Below are positions 43,998 through 51,968 of a stretch of DNA of 51,981 nucleotides, piece after piece (within the stretch, counting starts at the first letter, position 1; the number at the start of each line of letters is the position of its first letter). Both the position numbers and the translations under genes were made by a program. The stretch is from Pelagicoccus sp. (GTDB lineage Bacteria; Verrucomicrobiota; Verrucomicrobiia; Opitutales; Opitutaceae), in assembly GCA_028284635.1 (NCBI GenBank), contig JANQRJ010000065.1, forward strand, positions 1 to 51,981, given 5' to 3'. The notes below the pieces were generated by a model that was given only the letters and a program-made list of their open reading frames with translations, was not told the DNA's origin and ran no database searches.

Positions 43998-44534
43998 ATG
44001 AGCGCGACCGCACTACAGTTTCCAGGCAGTCCCGAAGACACTATGAGCCAGTCCAATCCAGCTCGTGCCGTTGTTGACGAGAACGTGCTTGTGCAAGCTG
44101 GTTATCGCTATGCGCTTTCCATAGCCCGTCACCACCAAGATGCCGAGGATCTCGTGCAACAGGCCTGGCTGAAGTTGCAGAGAGCCTACGGTCGAGTGGA
44201 GGGCACGCCTGTTTTGTTTCGCACCATTCGCAACCTCTTCTACGACATGAAGCGGCGCAGTAAGATCGTGCAGTTCGAGCCGTTGGAGAAATCGCCGGAG
44301 CCCGGCAAAGCCGAGTCGATGGGAGTTTCCCATGATATGGAGTTGCTGATGAGCCGGCTTCGCGTGGAGGAGCGCGAGGCACTCTATCTCAATGTGGTCG
44401 AAGGATTTACTGCGACTGAAATTTCGGAGCAGACAGGCTCCCCTCGAGGCACGATTCTCAGCCATATTCATCGGGCCCGTCAGAAACTGGCCAAGGCGCT
44501 GGGCAGCGAGTTTCGCGACACGAAAAACAAATAG
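43998..44534 (+). CDS. ECF RNA polymerase sigma factor
   Basis: 178 residues. Sigma region 2 spans about 35-95 (DAEDLVQQAWLKLQ, then FRTIRNLFYDMKRR) and region 4 about 120-170 (LNVVEGFTATEISEQTGSPRGTILSHIHRARQKL). It directs polymerase to a stress- or envelope-related regulon. Alternative starts are GTG 43968 and ATG 44043. The next gene, 18 bp downstream, encodes a membrane protein with the layout of its anti-sigma factor. Confidence 0.9.
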   Translation: MSATALQFPGSPEDTMSQSNPARAVVDENVLVQAGYRYALSIARHHQDAEDLVQQAWLKLQRAYGRVEGTPVLFRTIRNLFYDMKRRSKIVQFEPLEKSPEPGKAESMGVSHDMELLMSRLRVEEREALYLNVVEGFTATEISEQTGSPRGTILSHIHRARQKLAKALGSEFRDTKNK

Positions 44535-44552
44535 CTTCCAAGGCTAAGAGAG

Positions 44553-45140
44553 ATGAACGAATCCGAAATAGATCAGAAAGTTCGCGACTGCTTCCTGTCG
44601 CAGAGCCTTTCCGCGAAGTCGGTCGAAGCAATTCTGGCCAAAGGCCAAGAGGCTCGGCTGGTTGGCGAGAGAGGTTCCTGGTGGAAGCCTTGGGCTTCCG
44701 TGGCCGCTGCAGCTGCGGTCGTGATGCTGGTGGCATTCCAGCTTGGCAAGCAGTACGATGTTTCCGAATTCGCTCGCGAGGTAGCGGGAGAGATTGCCAT
44801 GCGTCACAATGGTAGTCGTCCACTCGACATTGAGGCCCACAGTTTTGACGAAGTGCAGAACGGCATGAAGGACTTGGCGTTCTCTGTCGCTCCCGCCGCT
44901 AAAAAAGGATTGCTCTCTGCCTACGAGATCATCGGAGCCCGCTATTGTTGGTTGGAAGGTCAGCAGGGCGTTCACATGAGAATGCGCAACCGAATCTCCG
45001 GCACGCTTTGCACGCTTTACATCGCGTCCCTGAATGGACCCTTGGCCGATCTCAAATCCACCGAAAACGAGGTGCACGTCGGAGTTAACGACGTGACCAT
45101 GTGGGAGGACTCCAACCGGCTCTTCGCCCTGGTCGAATAG
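44553..45140 (+). CDS. putative anti-sigma factor, membrane-anchored
   Basis: 195 residues: a cytoplasmic N-terminus of about 40, one membrane helix (WASVAAAAAVVMLVAFQLG, about 47-65) and a periplasmic C-terminus of about 130. There is no HxxxCxxC zinc motif. The position after an ECF sigma gene suggests that it holds the sigma factor at the membrane. A strong terminator (45194-45221) closes the two-gene operon. Confidence 0.75.
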   Translation: MNESEIDQKVRDCFLSQSLSAKSVEAILAKGQEARLVGERGSWWKPWASVAAAAAVVMLVAFQLGKQYDVSEFAREVAGEIAMRHNGSRPLDIEAHSFDEVQNGMKDLAFSVAPAAKKGLLSAYEIIGARYCWLEGQQGVHMRMRNRISGTLCTLYIASLNGPLADLKSTENEVHVGVNDVTMWEDSNRLFALVE

Positions 45141-45193
45141 CCGAGGCAGGTCCGTTCGGCAGAAGCGTTTATTTTTCGTCAATTGCGCGTATG

Positions 45194-45221
45194 AGGCGAC
45201 CTTGGAGGTCGCCTTTTTTTT
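45194..45221 (+). terminator. rho-independent terminator
   Basis: A 9-bp perfect stem AGGCGACCT/AGGTCGCCT with a TGG loop, followed by a run of eight T. It ends the sigma/anti-sigma operon 53 bp after its stop codon. Confidence 0.9.
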
Positions 45222-45250
45222 CGATTTGCGCCTTCGTCGTCTGCATCTGC

Positions 45251-46024
45251 ATGGCAAAACTGCTCCTCATAGATCCGCTCGACCTTACCGTTTCCGCTGA
45301 AGACGAGGCTCCTGCGTGGAGTTCCCGCGAGGTTTTCGAGCGAGAGCTCGTCGGCTGCGACGGCCTGGAGGTCGAGATCGCCGGTGGCGAGGATCGCGAT
45401 CTTTGCCGCAAGGCCAGCCTTTCCGATGGCGTTGTTTTGGGCGGCTCCGAGAAGTCCGCCTGGCAGGACTCGCCTTTCAACGACCATCTGCTCGACGTCA
45501 TCGCGATTTGCCGGAATCTGGAGATCCCGTTTCTTGGGATATGCTATGGAGCGCAGCTGCTAGGCAGAGCTTTGGGCGGTCGAGTGGCTCCTCATCCCGA
45601 GGGCATTGAACTCGGGGCGCCCGCGATACGCCTCACGGCGAAAGGTAGAGGGTCCTTTCTATTCGAAGGTATCGAGGGCAGCTGTATTTGGTCCGTGGAG
45701 ACGCATTTGGACGAGGTGGCGACCTTGCCGCCAGATTGCGAGTTGCTGGCTTCAACCGGGCATTCTCCCGTGCAGGCCTTCTCGTACCGCGGCTTGTTAA
45801 GCGGCGTGCAGTTTCATCCCGAGTTCGGGGGAGACGATTTGCGTGGCTTGTGGCGAGCTTTCGAGCGAAACGGAATCGTGGACGCTATACCTGACGACCA
45901 TCGTTCGATTATCGCAGCGTGCGAGTGCGAGCCAGTCTCTCGGGTGCTGGCGAACTTCGTGGAGCGTATCGGCGCTCGCTTCCCAGCGGAGCAACCGGTC
46001 TCGCAACGTAGCGCGGAGCTTTAG
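45251..46024 (+). CDS. class-I glutamine amidotransferase-like protein
   Basis: 257 residues. The GATase1 fold carries the nucleophile elbow LGICYGAQLLG (Cys about 97), a later HSPVQAFSYRG and the catalytic His in GVQFHPEF. It could be a GMP-synthase-like or peptidase C26-type hydrolase; the nitrogen acceptor is unknown. The ATG at 45251 follows the terminator directly. The last residues (QRSAEL) are encoded by the left arm of the 144-bp hairpin, which provides its stop codon, so the tail is probably not functional. Confidence 0.83.
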   Translation: MAKLLLIDPLDLTVSAEDEAPAWSSREVFERELVGCDGLEVEIAGGEDRDLCRKASLSDGVVLGGSEKSAWQDSPFNDHLLDVIAICRNLEIPFLGICYGAQLLGRALGGRVAPHPEGIELGAPAIRLTAKGRGSFLFEGIEGSCIWSVETHLDEVATLPPDCELLASTGHSPVQAFSYRGLLSGVQFHPEFGGDDLRGLWRAFERNGIVDAIPDDHRSIIAACECEPVSRVLANFVERIGARFPAEQPVSQRSAEL

Positions 46025-46151
46025 CCCGCGACCGCAGTGTTTCTTATCCTCATCACCTTCTTCATCCTCATCTTTATCCTGTGATGAGGATGAAGATGAG
46101 GAAGGGGATGATGAGGGCGAATCGCGGACGCGGGCTAAAGCTCCGCGCTAC
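46008..46151. repeat. 144-bp REP-like hairpin, copy B
   Basis: The same length and outer arms (gtagcgcggagctttag and complement) as 14826-14969, with the same inner TCATCC/GGATGA arms. It supplies the stop codons of both convergent genes: the amidotransferase (46022-46024) and the MurA-family gene (46148-46150). Confidence 0.82.
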
Positions 46152-47440
46152 TCGTCCCACTCGATCTCAGCTCCGAGTTTGCGCAGGTTTTCCGCGAAGT
46201 GTGGATGGGCTCGACGGATCGGGTCGGCGTTCTTCACGATGCTGCGCCCTTCGATGCTGGCCGCGGTCATATAGAGTGCCACGGCGGCTCGGATGATGTA
46301 GGGAGCCTCCACGACGGCTGGTCGCATAGGCCGACGTCCGAATACGATGATGCGGTGGGGATCGCTTACCACGGCGTGGGCGCCGAACTTTACGAGCTCA
46401 GGCAGCCAGGCGAAGCCGCCCTCGTAGACCTTGTTCCAGAAGTGCATGACGCCGTCCGCCTGCGTAGCCAGGGCGACCATCGGCGGCAGCAGATCGACCG
46501 GAAAGTAGGGCCAGGGCGCGGCTTCGATCTTCGGAAGAAGATTTGGCGTATAAGGCTGTTGGATACGCAGTTTCTGGTCCGGAGCGCAGATGGCGGTTTC
46601 TCCATCGTAGGAGATTTCCACGCCGAGTTTGGCGAAGCTGCGGTTGATCAAAGCGAAGTGCCGAGCTTCGGAATGGCCGACGCGCAGGTCTCCGCCAGTG
46701 ATGGCGCCAAGAGCGAGAAAGGTGGCGACTTCGTGATGGTCGGAGGAGATGCTGGCCTCTGCTCCGTCGAGCGCTTCTACCCCGGTTACCGTGAGCACGC
46801 TTGTGCCCACGCCTTCGATACGGGCGCCCATCGATTGCAGAAAGCGGCAGAGATCCTGCACGTGTGGCTCGCTGGCCGCGTTGGTCAGGGTGGAGGATCC
46901 TTGGCCGACGGCGGCTGCCATGAGAAAGGTCTCGGTCGTCGTGACCGACATGTAGTCGGCCCAGTGGGAGGCGGCTTGGAAGCGGTCGGCGAGGCTGAGG
47001 ACCAAGTCTCCGTTGTGGGCGACTTTCGTTCCGAGGTGGGAGAGTATCTCCAGATGGGGATCCAGTTCGCGGACGCCTAGGGCACAGCCTTTGGGATTGG
47101 AGTCGAGGCGAACCTCTTTGAAGCGATGCAGCAGTGGGGCGAAGAGCAGCACCGCGGAACGCATGCCCTGCGGCAGGCTTTCCGGATCGAAGTCCTTGCT
47201 CGAACCGGAATGCTGCAGAGTCATGGTCTTCGCCTCGCGATCCCATTCGATGAGCGAGTCGAGCGATCGGAAAAAGGAAACCAGCTTTTCGATATCGGTG
47301 ATGGCCGGGATGTTACGCAGGTTGACAGGCTGGTCTGTCAGCAAGGTTGCGCAAAGGATCGGCAGGACCGCGTTTTTATTGCCGGAAGGAGTGATAGTGC
47401 CGGAGAGTGGTTTTCCCCCGTGTACGATGAGATTGGCCAT
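46148..47440 (-). CDS. murA: MurA-family enolpyruvyl transferase
   Basis: 430 residues. It would transfer enolpyruvate from PEP to UDP-GlcNAc, the first committed step of peptidoglycan synthesis. Visible: GNKNAVLPIL (Lys-Asn pair), the catalytic loop PKGCALGVRELD with Cys equivalent to Cys115, FPVDLLPPMVALAT (catalytic Asp) and the Arg in APYIIRAAVAL. The sequence is clearly diverged from E. coli MurA, although the key residues are retained. It could be the main enzyme or a second paralogue. The last codons lie in the REP-like hairpin. A divergent 467-bp gap separates it from panB. Confidence 0.85.
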   Translation of the reverse strand: MANLIVHGGKPLSGTITPSGNKNAVLPILCATLLTDQPVNLRNIPAITDIEKLVSFFRSLDSLIEWDREAKTMTLQHSGSSKDFDPESLPQGMRSAVLLFAPLLHRFKEVRLDSNPKGCALGVRELDPHLEILSHLGTKVAHNGDLVLSLADRFQAASHWADYMSVTTTETFLMAAAVGQGSSTLTNAASEPHVQDLCRFLQSMGARIEGVGTSVLTVTGVEALDGAEASISSDHHEVATFLALGAITGGDLRVGHSEARHFALINRSFAKLGVEISYDGETAICAPDQKLRIQQPYTPNLLPKIEAAPWPYFPVDLLPPMVALATQADGVMHFWNKVYEGGFAWLPELVKFGAHAVVSDPHRIIVFGRRPMRPAVVEAPYIIRAAVALYMTAASIEGRSIVKNADPIRRAHPHFAENLRKLGAEIEWDE

Positions 47441-47574
47441 GGTTTGGTAGCGAGGAGGCGAGCTTCGTGACAGGTGCAGTCGCTTTCAATAGGAATTGCT
47501 CGCTTTCGTCCGATCGTTCCGCTTCCCGCCCGATGCAGGCCAAGATCCAGTGAAAGCCGCCCTCAAACCCCTCT

Positions 47575-47616
47575 CTGCATCACAACTTTGGCAATGTTGT
47601 CAAAGTTGTGATGCAG
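47575..47616. repeat. 42-bp near-palindrome, CAATGTTG axis
   Basis: Arms of 16 bp (47575-47590 and 47601-47616) are perfect; the central 10 bases pair except two positions. It shares its axis with the palindromes at 19056, 28092 and 29032. It is the only notable element in the gap 47441-47907, apart from a weak hairpin before panB. Confidence 0.75.
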
Positions 47617-47907
47617 TTGAGCCCTAGGGAAATGGTTTGGCGGGGCTGGGGGCAAAGAGTTTGGTACTGCGTCGCGACTCGGAAGGCGACAATTTGAAAC
47701 ACACCCGGGGTGGGGAGATGAGGTAGTTTTGGCTTTTGGAAGCGCTTGGTTGCGCATTTAGAATTGATTCGGAGACGTTATTGCCGTTGTTAGTCTCGCT
47801 TCACGGCATTCACGACTCGCGTCGGAGTGACCGGGGAGTCTTGAAACAACGCTCAATTAACCACTGACATTCTAGGATCCTGATCCTTTGCGACAGGCAC
47901 CCGAACG

Positions 47908-48723
47908 ATGAAAAACATACCTGACTTCCAAGTTTGGAAGGCGGACGGCAGGCCGATCACCATGGTGACGTGCTATGATGCTGCGACCGCGAAAATTCTC
48001 GAAGCGACGAGTGTCGATTCGATCTTGGTGGGCGACTCTTGCGCGATGGTCGTTCATGGCTTTGACAGCACTGTCCACGCGACGGTGGAAATGATCGCCA
48101 CGCATGTCGCCGCTGTGCGTCGAGGGGCGCCGAACAAGGTGATCGTGGCGGATTTGCCGTTTCTGGCGAACCGCAAGGGGACGGATTTCGCCATCGATGC
48201 GGTGGATCGACTGATGAAGGCTGGGGCGAATGCGGTTAAGCTGGAGCGCCGCAAGGGCAACCTCCAGCTGATCGAGCATATCGTGGAAAGTGGCGTTCCG
48301 GTAATGGGACACCTTGGCTTGACGCCACAGTCGGTCAACGAGTTTGGCGGCTTTCGCATGCAGGCGAAGGGTGATGAGGCGGCTCGGATCTTGGTTGAGG
48401 ACGCCAGGATGCTCGAACAGGCTGGCTGCTTTTCGGTTGTTTTGGAATGCGTGCCTGGATCTGTTGCTGCTGGCGTGACGGCTGCCCTGAGGATCCCGAC
48501 GATTGGAATTGGCTGTGGGCCTGAGGTGTCGGGCCAGGTGCTGGTGGTCAACGATCTGCTTGGCATGGATGGGGCTTTCCAGCCTCGATTCGCTCGTCGC
48601 TATGCGAAGCTGAACGAGACGATAGCCAATGCGGTGGAAGCCTATTGCGCGGATGTGCGGACCAAGGACTTTCCTGGGCCGGGAGAGTATTCCGCAGGCA
48701 AGGCGAGGACTTTGACTGTATAG
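47908..48723 (+). CDS. panB: 3-methyl-2-oxobutanoate hydroxymethyltransferase
   Basis: 271 residues. It makes ketopantoate from alpha-ketoisovalerate and methylene-tetrahydrofolate. Visible: ITMVTCYDAATAKIL, the metal-binding SILVGDSCAMVVHGFDST, ADLPFLA, MGHLGLTPQSVNEFGGF and GIGCGPEVSGQVLV. It is the first gene of panB-panC-coaX-panD. panE (ketopantoate reductase) is not in the window. Confidence 0.96.
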   Translation: MKNIPDFQVWKADGRPITMVTCYDAATAKILEATSVDSILVGDSCAMVVHGFDSTVHATVEMIATHVAAVRRGAPNKVIVADLPFLANRKGTDFAIDAVDRLMKAGANAVKLERRKGNLQLIEHIVESGVPVMGHLGLTPQSVNEFGGFRMQAKGDEAARILVEDARMLEQAGCFSVVLECVPGSVAAGVTAALRIPTIGIGCGPEVSGQVLVVNDLLGMDGAFQPRFARRYAKLNETIANAVEAYCADVRTKDFPGPGEYSAGKARTLTV

Positions 48724-48733
48724 GAGAGGAAAA

Positions 48734-49552
48734 ATGGAAGCTTGCAGTGAAGCGGATCGCTTTCTCATGAACGCGGCTGCAAAAGAGCGCCTCGAAATTC
48801 TCCGCACGGTTGAGGAGTTTGGCGCTTGGCGTAAGGAAAATGTGGGTACGCTTAGCCTTGGTTTTGTGCCGACGATGGGCGGACTGCATGAGGGGCACCT
48901 CGCATTGGTTCGGCGGTCGCTGCTCGAGAATGACCTCACCGTGGTCAGCGTTTTTCTGAACCGCACGCAGTTCGACAGTCCGGCCGACCTAGAGGCTTAT
49001 CCGGCGGATTTCGAAGAGGACGTGGCGGCGCTTGCTAAGCTGGGCGTGGAAGCGATTTTCGCCCCGGACTATGACGCGATGTATCCGGATGACTATCACT
49101 ACAAGGTAGGCGAGTCGCAGTCCTCTGCTGAACTGGAGGGGGAACACCGCCCCGGGCATTTCGATGGCGTGCTTACTGTGGTGCTCAAGTTGCTCAACGT
49201 GGTTCAGGCAACGCGGGCCTATTTCGGCGAAAAGGATTGGCAACAGCTCCAGTTGGTGAAGGGCATGGTCGAGGCGTTTTTTCTGTCGACCGAGATCGTG
49301 GCCTGTCCGACGGTTCGCGACGAAGCTGGTTTGGCCCTCAGCTCGCGCAACAGACGGCTCAGTGCTCAGGGGATCAAGATCGCGAGAAGACTTAACCAGA
49401 TTTTGAATACGGCGACTTCGGCGGAGGGGGCGAAGCGAGAGTTGCAGGAGGCGGGCTTCGAGGTCGAGTATGTGGCTGATCGCGAGGGCCGCCGCTTGGC
49501 CGCCGTGCGTCTCGAGGGCGTACGCCTGATCGACAACGTGCAAATTCGTTGA
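48734..49552 (+). CDS. panC: pantothenate synthetase
   Basis: 272 residues. It joins pantoate and beta-alanine with ATP. Visible: VPTMGGLHEGHLALV (HIGH-like), FLNRTQFDSPADLEAYP, RPGHFDGVLTVV, YFGEKDWQQLQLV and the C-terminal ALSSRNRRLS (KMSKS-like). The ATG at 48734 follows a good AGGAGAGG. The FLNRTQF variant differs slightly from the commoner FVNPTQF. Ten bases separate it from panB. Confidence 0.95.
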   Translation: MEACSEADRFLMNAAAKERLEILRTVEEFGAWRKENVGTLSLGFVPTMGGLHEGHLALVRRSLLENDLTVVSVFLNRTQFDSPADLEAYPADFEEDVAALAKLGVEAIFAPDYDAMYPDDYHYKVGESQSSAELEGEHRPGHFDGVLTVVLKLLNVVQATRAYFGEKDWQQLQLVKGMVEAFFLSTEIVACPTVRDEAGLALSSRNRRLSAQGIKIARRLNQILNTATSAEGAKRELQEAGFEVEYVADREGRRLAAVRLEGVRLIDNVQIR

Positions 49553-49568
49553 GCTACGGCTTCGAACC

Positions 49569-49599
49569 CTTCTTCGCTCTTCATTCTTAACTCTTCACT
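49569..49599 (+). repeat. pyrimidine-rich element before coaX
   Basis: Begins CTTCTTCGCTCTTCATTC and ends 3 nt before the coaX ATG. It matches the pseI element at 28 of 30 positions. Confidence 0.65.
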
Positions 49600-49602
49600 G
49601 AA

Positions 49603-50400
49603 ATGAATCTCTGTATCGACGTTGGAAACTCTCAGATGCACGGCGCGGTCTATGATGGCGAGCGTTTCGTGATGCAGTTTCGCCGTGAGAGCTCTCGTTC
49701 TTCTCGCGACGAGATCGGATTGTTTCTTGTATCCGTTTTGCGCGAACATGGAGTGGATCCAAATGCGGTTAGTCGCATTGGGGTGAGCTGCGTGGTGCCG
49801 GACGAAATGCACTCGCTACGCAATGCCTGCCGCATCTATTTCGAGCTGGAGCCATTGTTTCTCGAGGCCGGTCTTAAGACGCGATTGAAGATCAAGACGC
49901 GCAATCCGCTTGAGGTCGGAGCGGATCGTATCGCCAATGCGATCGCGGTGAGCGAGATGTATCCAGGAACCAATGTCATGGTGGTGGACTTCGGTACGGC
50001 GATCACCTTGGATGCGGTGACTTCGCGTCGGGAGTATCTCGGCGGCTCGATTTGCGCGGGGTTGGGACTGGCGATGAAGGCGTTGGGTTCGAATACGGCG
50101 AAGTTGCCGTTCGTGGAAATTACGCGGCCGACTGCGGCTTTGGGCAAGTCGACCATCGAGTGCATTCAGGGCGGCTTGTACTTCGGCTATTTTGGCATGA
50201 TCAAGGAACTGACGGGTCGGTTGCGGAAGGAGGCATTCGGCGACGAGCCTAGCCGGGTAGTGGCGACGGGGGGCTTTTCCCAACTGTATCGAGATTCTGG
50301 ATTGTTCGATGAAATCGTGCCGGATCTGGTGTTGCGCGGCCTCAATTTGATGCTTGGCTTCAACCCGGAGGCGGCGGTGTCTGCGACCGCGAAGGTTTAG
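49603..50400 (+). CDS. coaX: type III pantothenate kinase
   Basis: 265 residues. It phosphorylates pantothenate, the first step of coenzyme A synthesis, and is not feedback-inhibited by CoA in the type III family. Visible: the ASKHA motif DVGNSQMHGAVY, the ribose-phosphate region NPLEVGADRIANAIA and DFGTAITLDAV. It sits between panC and panD, so the operon leads from ketopantoate and aspartate to 4'-phosphopantothenate, apart from the PanE step. Confidence 0.94.
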   Translation: MNLCIDVGNSQMHGAVYDGERFVMQFRRESSRSSRDEIGLFLVSVLREHGVDPNAVSRIGVSCVVPDEMHSLRNACRIYFELEPLFLEAGLKTRLKIKTRNPLEVGADRIANAIAVSEMYPGTNVMVVDFGTAITLDAVTSRREYLGGSICAGLGLAMKALGSNTAKLPFVEITRPTAALGKSTIECIQGGLYFGYFGMIKELTGRLRKEAFGDEPSRVVATGGFSQLYRDSGLFDEIVPDLVLRGLNLMLGFNPEAAVSATAKV

Positions 50401-50414
50401 AAGAAATTTCGATT

Positions 50415-50786
50415 ATGAAGCGACATATGCTAAAGTCCAAGATTCACCGGGCCACGGTCACGGATGCGGATCTGAACTACGAAGGCTCGATCAGCATCGA
50501 CCCGGCGCTCTGCAAGGCGGCCGATTTGGTGGAGTTCGAGAAGGTCGACGTGTATGATATCGACAATGGCAACCGCCTTACGACCTACGTCATATGGGGC
50601 AAGCCTGGCGAGATTTGTCTCAATGGGGCGGCGGCGCGGCTGGTTAGCCGTGGCGACAAGGTCATCATTGCCAGTTTCCAGGAAGTGGAAGATGCGGAGA
50701 TCGACGGATTTCGGCCTAAGCTGGTGATGGTGGACGAATCAAACTCGATTAAAGCAGAGCACCGGCCTCCGGTCAGACGTCCTTAG
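50415..50786 (+). CDS. panD: aspartate 1-decarboxylase
   Basis: 123 residues. It makes beta-alanine. It is a pyruvoyl enzyme that cleaves itself between Gly24 and Ser25 in NYEGSISID; both residues are at the canonical position, which supports the ATG at 50415. Later conserved parts: NGNRLTTYVIWG and GEICLNGAAARLV. The 14-bp spacing from coaX indicates one transcript. Confidence 0.95.
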   Translation: MKRHMLKSKIHRATVTDADLNYEGSISIDPALCKAADLVEFEKVDVYDIDNGNRLTTYVIWGKPGEICLNGAAARLVSRGDKVIIASFQEVEDAEIDGFRPKLVMVDESNSIKAEHRPPVRRP

Positions 50787-50849
50787 GATCGCGTTCTCTA
50801 GCGAAACTAGGCCTTGCCTTGGAAATGCAGAAAGTGTTTCTAATTGTTT

Positions 50850-51770
50850 ATGCCTAGATCTGTGCTTGAGAGAAAGAGGTCGCCTCACTGCATCGCCTTT
50901 TGGGCGCTAGCGTTTCTGTTTCTGGCTCTTGTGGTTTCGAGATCGGAGGCGAAGCTTTTTGGCGAACGCAAGGCGCGCGTTATCGTGGATGCGACTTCGA
51001 CGGAGAGCTACCGAGAGTGGGCAGGGCGACCGGAGAACGATCGGTCGTTTTTCTACCACATCACAAAGGGCAAATTCTATGAGGGAGAGCATAAGGATTC
51101 GAGCCTGGAGAGAACGAGTTTCGAGCAGATCGCATTCGATCTCGTGAAACGGCTCGAGCAGCGCGGCATGTATCTGGCGCCGGAGCTGGATGCGGCTGAC
51201 ATGATGATCGTCGTTCACTGGGGCACTACGAATGCGCCGATCGACTGGGACGAGCTACTGCCGCCTGACGATAGCGCAGACTCTTTCGACAATTCTGCTG
51301 AAGGCACGTCCGAAGAGGAGCTGGACGAGGACTCGGGACCTATCACTGCCGTGGGAGAGGGGCCGATAGACAATGACTACTTCATGCGCCGCGACCAGAT
51401 CTCGAACAGCAGGCTTCTTGGCTTTGACAGAGCGATGGACAAGCCGGGAATCATGCCGAGCGAGTTCCACGAATACCAAAGCATGTTGCTCGAGGAGCGC
51501 TATTTCATGGTCGTCCAGGCTTTCGACTTTCCGTACTTGAAGGAGACCAAGGAGTTGAAGCTGCTTTGGACTACCCGCTTCAGCACGCGTGCGGCGGGCA
51601 CGAATTTCGAGGACGCCTATTTGGCGCTGACTCGCGTCGCCGCTCCGCACTTTGGAGCGAATCTCGATGACTTGGCCAAGGAGCGTACTCACTATGGACC
51701 GGGCGAGGGATCCTTTGGCGAGCTCGAAGTGATCAGCGTGGGGGACGAGGAAGCTGCGGAGAAGGAGTAG
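50850..51770 (+). CDS. exported protein of unknown function
   Basis: 306 residues. An N-terminal basic segment and hydrophobic core (CIAFWALAFLFLALVVSRSEA) form a signal peptide. The mature part is acidic, with a low-complexity Asp/Ser/Glu stretch (about 150-165), and its end is also acidic. No family is recognised with certainty. The ATG at 50850 was chosen over a TTG at 50844. It follows panD by 63 bp but may have its own promoter. Confidence 0.7.
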   Translation: MPRSVLERKRSPHCIAFWALAFLFLALVVSRSEAKLFGERKARVIVDATSTESYREWAGRPENDRSFFYHITKGKFYEGEHKDSSLERTSFEQIAFDLVKRLEQRGMYLAPELDAADMMIVVHWGTTNAPIDWDELLPPDDSADSFDNSAEGTSEEELDEDSGPITAVGEGPIDNDYFMRRDQISNSRLLGFDRAMDKPGIMPSEFHEYQSMLLEERYFMVVQAFDFPYLKETKELKLLWTTRFSTRAAGTNFEDAYLALTRVAAPHFGANLDDLAKERTHYGPGEGSFGELEVISVGDEEAAEKE

Positions 51771-51817
51771 CCTGGAGCTTAGAGCGCGTTGAACAAGTCG
51801 ATCGAGCTCGCGATTTC

Positions 51818-51845
51818 GTAGCCGCGTTCTCACGAACGCGGCTAC
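51818..51845. repeat. REP-like short hairpin
   Basis: A 12-bp perfect stem GTAGCCGCGTTC/GAACGCGGCTAC with a TCAC loop. It is the same inner hairpin as in 17610-17711, here free-standing. Confidence 0.75.
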
Positions 51846-51879
51846 GCTAGAGCATTTTTCGTTTGGCTAGTCGCCCATA

Positions 51880-51968
51880 GGTGGTGGGTCGGTCCCGATC
51901 TGAATCGGGAACAACCGATTTGCGTTCCACTGTGCACGCGTATGCGGCTTCGGAGAAGCCGCACCACC
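51880..51968. repeat. compound hairpin region at window end
   Basis: Outer arms GGTGGTG/CACCACC enclose TCCCGAT/ATCGGGA and TGCGGCTTC-type hairpins. With the element at 51818 it fills the gene-free end of the window (51771-51981). Confidence 0.5.
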
